Shown in pieces: positions 1 to 6,934 of a stretch of 18,050 bases of DNA. Every line of letters starts with the position of its first letter. The stretch's first letter is position 1. Both the position numbers and the translations under genes were made by a program. This stretch comes from an uncultured Clostridia bacterium (GTDB lineage: Bacteria; Bacillota; Clostridia; Christensenellales; UBA1242): assembly GCA_947589615.1 (NCBI GenBank), contig CANQBU010000011.1, positions 1 to 18,050 on the forward strand, given 5' to 3'. The notes under the pieces are model-generated. The model saw only the letters and a list, made by a program, of their open reading frames with translations, did not search any database and had not been told where the DNA came from.

Positions 1-30
1 AATACATTTTAAATCTATAACTAGTTTACT

Positions 31-39
31 CCCCCCCCC
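31..39. repeat. C9 homopolymer tract, copy 1
   Basis: Nine consecutive C residues followed by GAA, preceded by TTTACT. This is very unlikely by chance in DNA this AT-rich, and it recurs about 200 bp away with a similar flank. Confidence 0.9.
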
Positions 40-133
40 GAAGATAATCTGAAACTTGTAATTTTTAAAGAGGGAGTATTACTTGTGTCTTAGTTAAACT
101 TTCTTCTTGCTTTGACTTTGGCGTGATTACTAA

Positions 134-157
134 CTCCTTGTTTCATTTTGCCTTTCG
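134..157 (-). repeat. Inverted copy of the operon leader sequence, arm 1
   Basis: Read on the minus strand, this 24-nt stretch matches the plus-strand stretch at 436-459 at 23 of 24 positions, including CGAAAGGCAAAAT and AAACAAGGAG, the ribosome-binding core. Shorter matches continue outward on both sides: GACTTTAC, and TTGACTTTTG near 368-378. On the minus strand the Shine-Dalgarno copy is not followed by a good start codon. Confidence 0.8.
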
Positions 158-231
158 TCGTTTTATGGTTGGTAAAGTCCTCACAAAAGTCAAATGGAAG
201 AAAAATATAGCTTAAGCACATAATAATTTTA

Positions 232-240
232 CCCCCCCCC
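232..240. repeat. C9 homopolymer tract, copy 2
   Basis: A second run of nine C residues, again preceded by TTTA and followed by GAA. It lies 201 bp after the first copy. Equal length and similar flanks suggest a repeated functional or slippage-prone site. Confidence 0.9.
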
Positions 241-291
241 GAAATTTGTCAAGCAATTTTGCAAAGTTTTTTAATTTTAATTAAAAAATTT

Positions 292-319
292 AGTCAGATA
301 GAAATATCTGGCTTTTTTT
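292..319 (+). terminator. Intrinsic terminator-like hairpin in the leader
   Basis: AGTCAGATA (292-300) pairs with TATCTGGCT (305-313), with one G-T wobble and a GAAA loop, followed by a run of T. It could end a transcript arriving from outside the window, or act as an attenuator for the operon starting at 467. No plus-strand gene precedes it in the window. Confidence 0.65.
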
Positions 320-435
320 ATGCTCTCTTTCAAGAAATTTCTAAGACAATATTTTTCTTCTTTATCATTGACTTTTGCTGGTTATAAAAACTAGAAACTT
401 GCTATTCCCAGACTTTACTTTTTGTTGGTTTTCGC

Positions 436-459
436 CGAAAGGCAAAATAAAACAAGGAG
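436..459 (+). repeat. Operon leader sequence, arm 2 of the inverted repeat
   Basis: Partner of the 134-157 arm. This copy contains the functional Shine-Dalgarno sequence (AAGGAGGTG, 455-462) of the first gene, so the duplicated element spans a translation-initiation leader rather than a coding sequence. Confidence 0.8.
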
Positions 460-466
460 GTGAAAA

Positions 467-754
467 ATGGATACAGAAAGAAAAAGAGTTAAGTTCAGTT
501 TAACTAAGTTCACCAAGAAAGGAAATTTTAGATTTTCTGGATATGGTGAAATTGACAACGAAAACTTATACACTCCTGACAAGGTTTACGAAGATTGTAT
601 AAGATTCTGTCATAAAGTTATTAACTCAACTAACGACTTCAAAGGTAGCTTTTCAGAGTTTGAAGAAATCGAATTTGAAAACGAAAAACATCAACTCGTA
701 AACTTCGAAATTGAAAATTGCTATCAGCTTTGGTTTAGAATTTTAAACAATTAA
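467..754 (+). CDS. Small unknown protein, first gene of the plus-strand operon
   Basis: A 95-residue protein that I do not recognise. It is soluble in character, with no signal peptide or membrane segment. The N-terminal 20 residues are basic (several Lys/Arg) and the rest is rich in Glu, Phe and Asn. The ATG is preceded at ideal spacing by AAGGAGGTG, the strongest ribosome binding site in the operon, which supports this start. The next gene starts 12 bp after its stop, so the two are surely cotranscribed. Its leader is duplicated upstream in inverted orientation. Position at the head of a PcfK/PcfJ operon suggests a mobile-element accessory role, but no function can be assigned. Confidence 0.8.
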   Translation: MDTERKRVKFSLTKFTKKGNFRFSGYGEIDNENLYTPDKVYEDCIRFCHKVINSTNDFKGSFSEFEEIEFENEKHQLVNFEIENCYQLWFRILNN

Positions 755-766
755 AAGGAGTGAAAA

Positions 767-1009
767 ATGGAAATTCAAAACTATTACTTAAAAGAATTTA
801 ATTACTTTGATGGTGAAAATGATATTACATTTAATATCTTAGATGTCAACACCGAAAAAATGACAATTACTCTTGCAGTAACAGATCAAGGAAAAATCTA
901 TGTAATTGATGAATTGCTGTTTAAAGACGAAAATCAAAATCTGTATTTTGAATATGGTCTAAACTTTGAAAAAATTAAATTAAACGACTTTGAAACAGTC
1001 GAAGATTAA
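767..1009 (+). CDS. Small unknown acidic protein
   Basis: An 80-residue acidic protein, rich in Asn, Asp, Glu and aromatic residues, with no recognised domain. Alternating hydrophobic and polar residues (for example MTITLAV and KIYVIDELLF) suggest a small beta-rich fold. AAAGGAG precedes the ATG, and the amidoligase gene begins 11 bp after the stop. It could be a partner or substrate of the adjacent amidoligase, but that rests only on adjacency. Confidence 0.75.
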   Translation: MEIQNYYLKEFNYFDGENDITFNILDVNTEKMTITLAVTDQGKIYVIDELLFKDENQNLYFEYGLNFEKIKLNDFETVED

Positions 1010-1020
1010 AGGAGAAAAAA

Positions 1021-2337
1021 ATGAAAAACAAAAATATGTATAAAATGATTTTAGATGAAAGTATAATATCAAATAATTCTTTGATATTTGTTAAATTAAA
1101 AGACTATGAAAATTTAAGACAATATAACAGTGAAAAATTCTCAAAAATATTAGCAAATAAATGTGTATTTGTAAATGAAGATAATTGTAGAGTTGAGGCT
1201 AGATTTAATCCTCATATTAGTAATCTACTTATAGAACAAAGATGCGATAACTATCGAATTGATGGTTTTAGTAATTGTGTTTTAAAATACAACTCAATCT
1301 GTATAGACAAAAGACGAGAATATAAAATCGACTTTGATATGGGCATTATTTCAAGAAGTTTAAATAAAAACGAAAGAATTTGTAAGTGTTGTAATTCAAT
1401 AGTTGACAAATCTCAAATAGTTGGTGCTTACTGCGAAAAATGTTTGACTGAACCAGGAAGTCTTGCATATAGATTTTCTTATCATGGTTATAACGAACCC
1501 TACACCATTTTTGAAGATGTGGATCAAAGCAAAGTTGCACTTTTTGGAGCAGAAATAGAAAGAGATTATCTTGCTGGATATTCATACTTTAATGACGATT
1601 TAAAACACGCGTGTATTGGAGCAGTTAAAACAATATATGGAAATAAACTAAATTCATTTAATGTAGAACGAAAAGCAGTATTTATGAAAGATGGAAGTTT
1701 AACCGAAGATGGAATAGAATGGATCACCTTCCCTCAAACATACAAAACCTATAAAAAAGAAAAAGAAAAAATAGATGAGGTATTACAAACAATGAAAAAA
1801 TTTAATTTTGGAAATAGCAGAAAGGCTGGCAATCATATACATATAAATAGAAAATTCTTTGGCGACACTGACCAAAACAAAGATGATAGCAGATTTGCAG
1901 GTGCAAAAATGGCATTACTTATAAATGAGTTTTGGAAAGAATTTATTGCAATAGCAAAACGAGAGGAAACCGGCTACACACAAAAACCTTCACAAAACAA
2001 AAATGATAAGATATTTTCATTAGTTGCAAAAACAATATGTGATGAATGCAATCACGCGGTTGCAGTAAATTTACAACATAAACAAACAATAGAAATCAGA
2101 ATCTGGAGCGGAATTGACAATGCTTCAGATTTATTATTATATCTTGATTTAACTCAGGCTCTTGCAACCTTTGCAAAAAAGAAATCTCTTGAAACTTGTC
2201 AAAAGGCAAAACTAGAAGATATATTTGTTTATCTCGTAGACAAAAAGGAACACTTGCAAGAAATTAAAACAAGACTTAACGACAAAAACATTACAAAATA
2301 CAATAACACATTAGACAAAATGATTGAGGAGGCGTAA
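1021..2337 (+). CDS. Amidoligase-like enzyme (glutamine-synthetase-like COOH-NH2 ligase) with zinc ribbon
   Basis: A 438-residue protein. Residues about 120-141 form a zinc ribbon (C121/C124 and C138/C141). The rest matches the Amidoligase_2 family: FGAEIE (175-180) for the metal-binding ExE strand, a KDGSL...GIEW segment (223-234), the NHIHI signature (271-275, CGxHxH in relatives) and a late EIRIW strand (358-362). Known members use a glutamine-synthetase-like fold to join carboxylate and amine groups with ATP. The substrate here cannot be read from sequence; a peptide or cell-wall-related target is possible. The first 110 residues match nothing I recognise. An N replaces the usual Cys before the HxH. 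AAAGGAGAA precedes the ATG, and the stop sits next to the start of the glutamine amidotransferase gene, which supports a shared pathway. Confidence 0.8.
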   Translation: MKNKNMYKMILDESIISNNSLIFVKLKDYENLRQYNSEKFSKILANKCVFVNEDNCRVEARFNPHISNLLIEQRCDNYRIDGFSNCVLKYNSICIDKRREYKIDFDMGIISRSLNKNERICKCCNSIVDKSQIVGAYCEKCLTEPGSLAYRFSYHGYNEPYTIFEDVDQSKVALFGAEIERDYLAGYSYFNDDLKHACIGAVKTIYGNKLNSFNVERKAVFMKDGSLTEDGIEWITFPQTYKTYKKEKEKIDEVLQTMKKFNFGNSRKAGNHIHINRKFFGDTDQNKDDSRFAGAKMALLINEFWKEFIAIAKREETGYTQKPSQNKNDKIFSLVAKTICDECNHAVAVNLQHKQTIEIRIWSGIDNASDLLLYLDLTQALATFAKKKSLETCQKAKLEDIFVYLVDKKEHLQEIKTRLNDKNITKYNNTLDKMIEEA

Positions 2338-2338
2338 T

Positions 2339-3115
2339 ATGTGTATCATAGCAATAAAACCTAAAAATATAGAAGCTCCAAGCAAGGAAACATTTAAAAA
2401 TATGTTCAGAGCAAATCCAGATGGTGCGGGAGTTGCATTTAATCTTAATAATAAACTTTACATAATAAAAGGACTGATGACATTCGATGAATTTTGGCGT
2501 GTCTGTGAAAAAATACCTGTTGAAAGTTCAGCAATCTACCACGCTAGAATATCTACTAGTGGTGGAATTTGTCAAGAGCTTACTCACCCATACTTGCTTG
2601 ATGAAAATATTTTCAATCAGCGAAAAATATATACAGAAGTCAAAAAAGGAATTGCAGTTGCTCACAACGGAGTGTTTAGTGAATTTGACAAAAAAGAATT
2701 TAATAACGACACAACTCAATTCATATCCACATACCTAGTTCCATTAAATAAACTCGAAAGAAGAGCATTTAAAAGTATTTTAGATGATGACCTTGATAAG
2801 ATTATAAATAAACTTTGTGGATACTCAAATAAACTTGCGATGATTGATGAAAAAGGCAACATCAAGAAATATGGAAGTGGTTGGATATTTAAAAAAGGCG
2901 TTTATTATTCAAATTACAGTTTTGAGTCCTATTATCATACAAATTTTCTTTATGATGATATGGACTCTTTTTGTTTATCTAAAAAGCACAAACTTGACGC
3001 CAAAATTCAATATTTAATTGAAAATGATCCATATTTTGAAGATGCTTACGAGAGCATGAAAGCATACATGACCGACGAGCAAATTTACGAATATTACACA
3101 AAAGGTTTATTTTAA
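2339..3115 (+). CDS. Class II glutamine amidotransferase-like Ntn hydrolase
   Basis: A 258-residue protein beginning MCIIAI. Cys2 becomes the N-terminal nucleophile after Met removal, as in class II (GATase_2) amidotransferases. Further family signatures are PDGAGVAF (about 27-34), HARISTSG (about 67-74), a following HPY, and AHNGVF (about 112-117). I chose ATG 2339 rather than an upstream TTG at 2324: it puts Cys at position 2, and GAGGAGG (2326-2332) has correct spacing to it. Such enzymes release ammonia from glutamine for a partner, or cleave related amide bonds. Directly following an amidoligase gene, it may supply ammonia to it or trim its product. No synthase or transferase domain is fused. 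The C-terminal third is unassigned. Confidence 0.85.
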   Translation: MCIIAIKPKNIEAPSKETFKNMFRANPDGAGVAFNLNNKLYIIKGLMTFDEFWRVCEKIPVESSAIYHARISTSGGICQELTHPYLLDENIFNQRKIYTEVKKGIAVAHNGVFSEFDKKEFNNDTTQFISTYLVPLNKLERRAFKSILDDDLDKIINKLCGYSNKLAMIDEKGNIKKYGSGWIFKKGVYYSNYSFESYYHTNFLYDDMDSFCLSKKHKLDAKIQYLIENDPYFEDAYESMKAYMTDEQIYEYYTKGLF

Positions 3116-3124
3116 GGAGGAATT

Positions 3125-3541
3125 ATGAAAACAACAGTAGAACAAAGAAAAGAAAAAGCAATAGAATTATTGCAAAAGTTAGATATATATAAGCCATACA
3201 TAAAAGGCTTCAAAGAAAGCAACGAGATTTGTTATTACGAAAGATTTGCAGGCTTTTGGGCTTGGCAAGATGAAGAACTTACAAAAAAGATTAAAGAAAT
3301 TGAAGAAAAATATCATTGCACCGTTTATGCAGTTACTCATGAATATGCAGAATTTGGAGAATGTTTTGACTTGCTCATTGTTCCAAATGACAGCGATGAT
3401 TGGCAAGATTTAATTTCAAACTACAATCAAAACACATTTTATGCTTTTGCTTATGTTTGGAATAAAGATGATGATTATTGCTCTGAATTTGGAGATATTC
3501 TTATTCAAAGTGCATTCGGCGGAATAAGGAGGATAGGATAA
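3125..3541 (+). CDS. Conserved mobile-element protein of unknown function
   Basis: A 138-residue protein with helical, charged N-terminal 25 residues, then alternating strands. Recognisable segments are FAGFWAWQ, CTVYAVTHEYAEFGE, AYVWNKDDDYCSEFG and the C-terminal GGIRRIG. I recall close relatives in Firmicutes plasmids and integrative elements, where they remain uncharacterised. There is no signal peptide, membrane segment or obvious catalytic motif. AAGGAGG precedes the ATG. The last codons overlap the ribosome binding site of the next gene, so the two are probably translationally coupled. Confidence 0.85.
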   Translation: MKTTVEQRKEKAIELLQKLDIYKPYIKGFKESNEICYYERFAGFWAWQDEELTKKIKEIEEKYHCTVYAVTHEYAEFGECFDLLIVPNDSDDWQDLISNYNQNTFYAFAYVWNKDDDYCSEFGDILIQSAFGGIRRIG

Positions 3542-3736
3542 TTGATAAAAAATAAATATGGATATAAGCTTTGCGATAGTAACGGAAAAATACATTTAGT
3601 TACAAACAGTTTATGGATTGCAAAACTTGAACAAGAACAAAATTCAAATTTAGATATATACCCTGTTAAAAATACTTTGAATATTCAAAACTTTGGAGAG
3701 GTTGTCCGTTTAGAGATTACCTCTTCGATTTTTTAA
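3542..3736 (+). CDS. Small unknown protein with a TTG start
   Basis: A 64-residue protein. Its TTG start directly abuts the upstream stop codon (TAATTG). AAGGAGGA (3526-3533) lies eight bases before the TTG, which is convincing for initiation there despite the rare codon. The protein reads as a small beta-rich domain with KIHLV and GEVVRLEI strands. I do not recognise a family. TTG use and overlap with the preceding gene suggest low-level, coupled translation. Confidence 0.65.
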   Translation: MIKNKYGYKLCDSNGKIHLVTNSLWIAKLEQEQNSNLDIYPVKNTLNIQNFGEVVRLEITSSIF

Positions 3737-3748
3737 AAAGGAGGAAAA

Positions 3749-4309
3749 ATGATTAAGTTAAATTTAGAAACTAAAACAAAAGAACAAGAAATAATCAAAC
3801 AATATTTAGAAGAAAATGTCAGCGAAACTCTTGCAGACAAAATAAACAATAGTGTCAAAATCACAAAAGACAATAAGATTTTAATCAACAAAAAAGACTT
3901 AAATACTTTTATGAAATATGCCTGTGAAGAAGCGAGAAAGCAAGCAGAAAAAGATGTAAATTATGCCTGCATAGGAGATGAAATCGTGTTTGCATGGGCA
4001 ATACATTACTTTGAAGAAGACACAATCGAGGGAAATCTTTATAACGAAGATGGAACAGAATTTAAAACTGTAACTCCTAAGACCACTCCAAAAGTTGAAG
4101 CAAAAACTAAAAAGGTTGAAAATAAGCAACCTACCCTATTTGACTTCATGTCAGATGAAAAAACTCTTGAGGAAAGTCAAATAATTCAGCATGAAAATTA
4201 CAAAGTCGATTTAAGCACGGGAGAAATTGTAGAAGAAACTTTTGATAAAGAAACTGCAATTTTACTCTCGTCTATGCTTGAAGGAAAATTAAAATTTGGT
4301 GAGGTGTAA
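3749..4309 (+). CDS. pcfK: PcfK-like protein
   Basis: A 186-residue protein resembling PcfK of the Enterococcus conjugative plasmid pCF10. The N-terminal 100 residues carry the family-type helical segment ending in an ARKQAEKDVNYACI stretch and a WAIHYFEEDTIEGNLY motif. A Thr/Lys/Pro-rich linker (about 110-127) then leads to QPTLFDFM, a short motif resembling clamp-binding or peptide-docking tails. Function is unknown even in the reference plasmid, but the gene is nearly always next to pcfJ, as here (one base between stop and next start). AAAAGGAGG precedes the ATG. The association marks the operon as conjugative or phage-like accessory DNA. Confidence 0.85.
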   Translation: MIKLNLETKTKEQEIIKQYLEENVSETLADKINNSVKITKDNKILINKKDLNTFMKYACEEARKQAEKDVNYACIGDEIVFAWAIHYFEEDTIEGNLYNEDGTEFKTVTPKTTPKVEAKTKKVENKQPTLFDFMSDEKTLEESQIIQHENYKVDLSTGEIVEETFDKETAILLSSMLEGKLKFGEV

Positions 4310-4310
4310 A

Positions 4311-5624
4311 ATGTTTACAGAAAAGGATATTAAGCCGATACCAAAATATATAGAAAGACTAATAAAAAAGTCGTATTTCAATAGTTATTACAAATATTCA
4401 AGGTCGACTTACTTTTACTCTTATTTAACAAATATCAAAGGCGAACTTGCACTTATTCATGTAGCAGTCAAGCAACAAAATAAAACTTTGCACATGAAAC
4501 AAGTTATCGTTCATTCTATACACTCAAAAGACTGCTATATAAAAGACATAGTTTACTACTATATACGAGGATATATTGTCGGTTGGTATAATGAAGGTTT
4601 GTCAAAATATAAAAAGTGGTATGAAGATGGAACATGGGATTACAACTATGATAAATATTTTAACATTCATGCCCCTATTGTAAATCTTGACTTTATATCA
4701 AAACAGAAAAAATATAAATATAGTCTTGCTGAAAATTTTGACTCGCAGCACATAATGAAATATTTAAGACTTTATGAAAATTATCCACAAGCTGAATATT
4801 TGATGAAATTAAAACTTTTCAATTTAGCAATGAGTAAACAAATTCTAAGTAAACTTGAAAAAGACAAAGAATTTAGAAAATGGATAATAAAAAATCAAAC
4901 AGATATTTCTCTTTATGGACTTTATATTTCAACTGTTTTGTATGCCTATAAACATAACGAAACAATAGAAAATGCTCAAAGATTTCAAACCTTTATTAAA
5001 TCATTCTCAAAAAATGATAATTACAAAAGGATTAAAGACTTGTTTGATGGAAATATTAGGAAATTTTATGATTATATAGTTAAGCAAAATACAAATGAAA
5101 GTTCTTACATTGATTATTTAGATGCTTGCGAATATCTACATATAGATATGAGTTTGGAAAAGAATAAAATTCCTCATGAATTTAAAAAATGGCATGATAT
5201 TCGAATTGATGAATATGCTACTGCGCAAGCGATAGCCGATAAAAATAAAAGGAAAGCGTTATATAACAAATTTTCAAAAATTGCAAGTAAATATCAATCT
5301 TTAGAAAGAAATCTAAATGATGACTTCGTTGTAATCATTGCAAAAAGTCCAAGAGATTTAATTAGCGAAGGCGAAAAATTACAACACTGCGTAGGCAGAA
5401 TGAATTATGACCAAAAGTTTATAAATGAAGAAAGTTTAATCTTCTTTATACGAAACAAAGACAACTTAAATACGCCTTTTGTTACACTTGAATATTCGCT
5501 ACAAAATCATAAAGTGCTTCAATGTTATGGCTTTAATGATACACGCCCTAACAAAGATGTTTTAAATTTCGTAAAAAAAGTTTGGCTACCTTACGCCAAT
5601 AGAAAAATAAAAAAGGTAGCATAA
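4311..5624 (+). CDS. pcfJ: PcfJ-like protein
   Basis: A 437-residue protein. The C-terminal domain carries the PcfJ family signature LQHCVGRMNYDQKF (from about residue 357), followed by SLIFFIRN, TPFVTLEYS, VLQCYGFNDTRPN and KVWLPYA. The N-terminal two thirds are aromatic- and Lys-rich and largely helical. I chose ATG 4311 over a TTG at 4296 because GGTGAGG (4298-4304) spaces correctly to it and the gene then starts just after the PcfK stop. The conserved HC-G, R, E and Q-G-N residues look enzymatic, but the activity is not established. In pCF10 the gene lies in the transfer region; relatives also occur in phages and integrative elements. There is no signal or membrane segment. Confidence 0.88.
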   Translation: MFTEKDIKPIPKYIERLIKKSYFNSYYKYSRSTYFYSYLTNIKGELALIHVAVKQQNKTLHMKQVIVHSIHSKDCYIKDIVYYYIRGYIVGWYNEGLSKYKKWYEDGTWDYNYDKYFNIHAPIVNLDFISKQKKYKYSLAENFDSQHIMKYLRLYENYPQAEYLMKLKLFNLAMSKQILSKLEKDKEFRKWIIKNQTDISLYGLYISTVLYAYKHNETIENAQRFQTFIKSFSKNDNYKRIKDLFDGNIRKFYDYIVKQNTNESSYIDYLDACEYLHIDMSLEKNKIPHEFKKWHDIRIDEYATAQAIADKNKRKALYNKFSKIASKYQSLERNLNDDFVVIIAKSPRDLISEGEKLQHCVGRMNYDQKFINEESLIFFIRNKDNLNTPFVTLEYSLQNHKVLQCYGFNDTRPNKDVLNFVKKVWLPYANRKIKKVA

Positions 5625-5638
5625 AAAGGAGGAAAAAT

Positions 5639-5959
5639 ATGAATTATTATAGAATAACGGGTTACTGCCCTGAAAATGATTTTTGCTTTATTGTCGATTC
5701 AAATGGTATGTTTGATGAGTTATGGAAATTTAGCTCATATCTAGTAAAAAGAGGTTTAAATATTTTAGAAGTTTCAAGGCTAGAAAAAATAATCGACTTA
5801 AACATTAAACAAACGCCAGAAGATAAAGGCCATATAATCTTACAAGCAAATGCCAACGGCAAACCAGAATATATGGAAAAAGAAATAAACGGAATTAAAT
5901 ACAAAGCAATTAAAGTAGGAAATAAAATTTACATACCAAATAAGGAGGAAAGAATATGA
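5639..5959 (+). CDS. Small unknown protein downstream of pcfJ
   Basis: A 106-residue protein. The N-terminal half has strand-helix character (RITGYCPENDFCFIVDSNG, then a long helix). The C-terminal half ends with NGIKYKAIKVGNKIYIP, which reads as two or three beta strands and may be a small barrel. I do not recognise a family. AAAAGGAGG precedes the ATG, and its last four bases overlap the next start (ATGA), so it is translationally coupled to the DUF6809 gene. Confidence 0.75.
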   Translation: MNYYRITGYCPENDFCFIVDSNGMFDELWKFSSYLVKRGLNILEVSRLEKIIDLNIKQTPEDKGHIILQANANGKPEYMEKEINGIKYKAIKVGNKIYIPNKEERI

Positions 5960-6219
5960 ATATTTTAAAAGAACTTTATTACGGGAAAATAAGTGAAATT
6001 GATAGAAGAATGAGACCTATCCCCGATCCAAAAACAAACAAAGAACTCTTAGCCTATGAAGAACTTAAAAATAAATTATCAAACGAAGATTTCGAACTGT
6101 TTACAAAATTCTTTGATTTATATCAAACAAGAATAGATAAAGAACTCGAAGAAAAATATATACAGGGATTTAAAACAGGCCTTCAAATAGGCGTAGAAAG
6201 TAGTAAAATCAAACTATAA
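5956..6219 (+). CDS. DUF6809-type small helical protein
   Basis: An 87-residue helical protein starting MNILKELYYGKIS and ending with a YIQGFKTGLQIGVE segment. These two features match the DUF6809 family, small proteins common in Firmicutes phages and integrative elements and of unknown function. The predicted form is a helical bundle with no catalytic motif. It is the last gene of the operon and is followed within seven bases by a strong hairpin terminator. AAGGAGGAA sits inside the preceding gene. Confidence 0.8.
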   Translation: MNILKELYYGKISEIDRRMRPIPDPKTNKELLAYEELKNKLSNEDFELFTKFFDLYQTRIDKELEEKYIQGFKTGLQIGVESSKIKL

Positions 6220-6225
6220 AAAACA

Positions 6226-6256
6226 AAGCCGGGAGCAAAAACTCTCGGCTTATTTT
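6226..6256. terminator. Bidirectional intrinsic terminator ending the plus-strand operon
   Basis: AAGCCGGGAG (6226-6235) pairs with CTCTCGGCTT (6242-6251), with one G-T wobble. It is followed by TATTTTAT on the plus strand, and by a T-rich tract when read on the minus strand. It closes the 467-6219 operon. Confidence 0.85.
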
Positions 6257-6259
6257 ATG

Positions 6260-6364
6260 TTATTTAATTACTTTTTTAAAGTATCTAATATATTCACCAC
6301 TCCATATCTTATCCTTTCTCCAATACTTACCTAAATCCAAAATTGGATTTGCTTTTATTAATTT
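6260..6364 (-). pseudogene. Possible 3' remnant of a minus-strand gene
   Basis: The minus-strand frame is open for 34 codons and ends in TAA at 6262-6260. It would encode a natural-looking C-terminus including GKYWRKDKIWSGEYIRYFKK. It has no start codon with a ribosome binding site, is bounded upstream by a stop, and ends four bases before a bidirectional terminator. It may be the tail of a gene truncated when the neighbouring cassette was inserted. Chance openness is quite possible. Confidence 0.22.
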
Positions 6365-6376
6365 TTATGTTATAAT
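6333..6376 (+). promoter_or_regulatory. Promoter of the HEPN-like gene with an overlapping palindromic operator
   Basis: TTGCTT (6349-6354) and a perfect TATAAT (6371-6376) are separated by 16 bases and lie just upstream of the 6397 start. A perfect 8-bp palindrome, AAATCCAA-AA-TTGGATTT (6333-6350), overlaps the first bases of the -35 box, the classic position for a repressor site. Confidence 0.65.
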
Positions 6377-6396
6377 AAATTCATATTGGAGTAATT

Positions 6397-6921
6397 ATGA
6401 AACAAAAAGAAATAGAGTTGAAACTATTGCGTATCGAAATTTTGGCTTTTTATAAAACCTACACAATGTTAAAGGAAGATTATGATAATCACAATAAAGA
6501 TTTTCAGGATTTGAATATTCCTGACGAACAAATTGCTGCATATGTAGATGTTTTTCCTTCATTAGTTACAAACGGTTGTTTCTCAGCCGAATTATGTCTT
6601 AAATATATTTTTACAGATTCAAACGTTTCATTTTATAAAGGTGAAAAAGGGCATGATTTACTTGAACTATACAATTTATTTTTCAACATAAATTGCAAAA
6701 AACTAAAAAATCACTACAATGAACTTTTTACACTATTAACCGCAAATCATAGTCAAAATGAATCCACCATTAATAAAAATTTACAAACCCTTTCAAAAAT
6801 ATATACCAATTATAGAAACATGTGGAGTTATTTAACTACACACGATGGGCTTGGTCTTAACTATGGCTTCTTTACTTTCTTTGTTGAAACATTATTTGAC
6901 TATGTTATAAACAAAATATAA
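6397..6921 (+). CDS. HEPN-like helical protein, possible defence or toxin component
   Basis: A 174-residue all-helical protein. FSAELCLKYIF (about 61-71) followed by KGHDLLELYNLF (about 82-93) matches the second and third helices of HEPN-type proteins of the kind beside restriction and abortive-infection genes. The expected RNase motif, R then four to six residues then H, is not clean: the closest is RNMWSYLTTH (R with eight intervening residues), so activity may be lost or altered. It has its own promoter and operator and converges on the restriction-like operon with only 13 bp between stops. GGAG precedes the ATG. Function is inferred from helix pattern and context only. Confidence 0.6.
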   Translation: MKQKEIELKLLRIEILAFYKTYTMLKEDYDNHNKDFQDLNIPDEQIAAYVDVFPSLVTNGCFSAELCLKYIFTDSNVSFYKGEKGHDLLELYNLFFNINCKKLKNHYNELFTLLTANHSQNESTINKNLQTLSKIYTNYRNMWSYLTTHDGLGLNYGFFTFFVETLFDYVINKI

Positions 6922-6934
6922 ATAAATCCATATT

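Larger units (their letters stand above)
1..466. other. Non-coding leader region with C tracts, inverted leader copy and terminator hairpin
   Basis: No convincing gene is visible in this stretch. It holds two C9 tracts, a 24-nt sequence present once in each orientation, a terminator-like hairpin, and the 5' leader of the first operon. A small TACTCCC/GGGAGTA inverted repeat (27-33 and 72-78) begins in the first C tract. Just upstream of the operon, GCC-GAAA-GGC (434-443) forms a short hairpin with a GNRA-type loop. I could not find a promoter with both good -35 and -10 boxes for the downstream operon. Confidence 0.6.

Noticed and set aside
90..146. 18-codon minus-strand frame starting inside the inverted leader copy (MKQGVSNHAK...)
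   Set aside because: Too short, no ribosome binding site before its ATG, and the sequence is explained by the duplicated leader.
320..394. 24-codon plus-strand frame just after the leader terminator
   Set aside because: No Shine-Dalgarno sequence and the ATG is in the terminator T tract.
2324..2338. TTG start at 2324 for the amidotransferase
   Set aside because: It would bury the catalytic Cys at position 7; the ATG at 2339 puts it at position 2.
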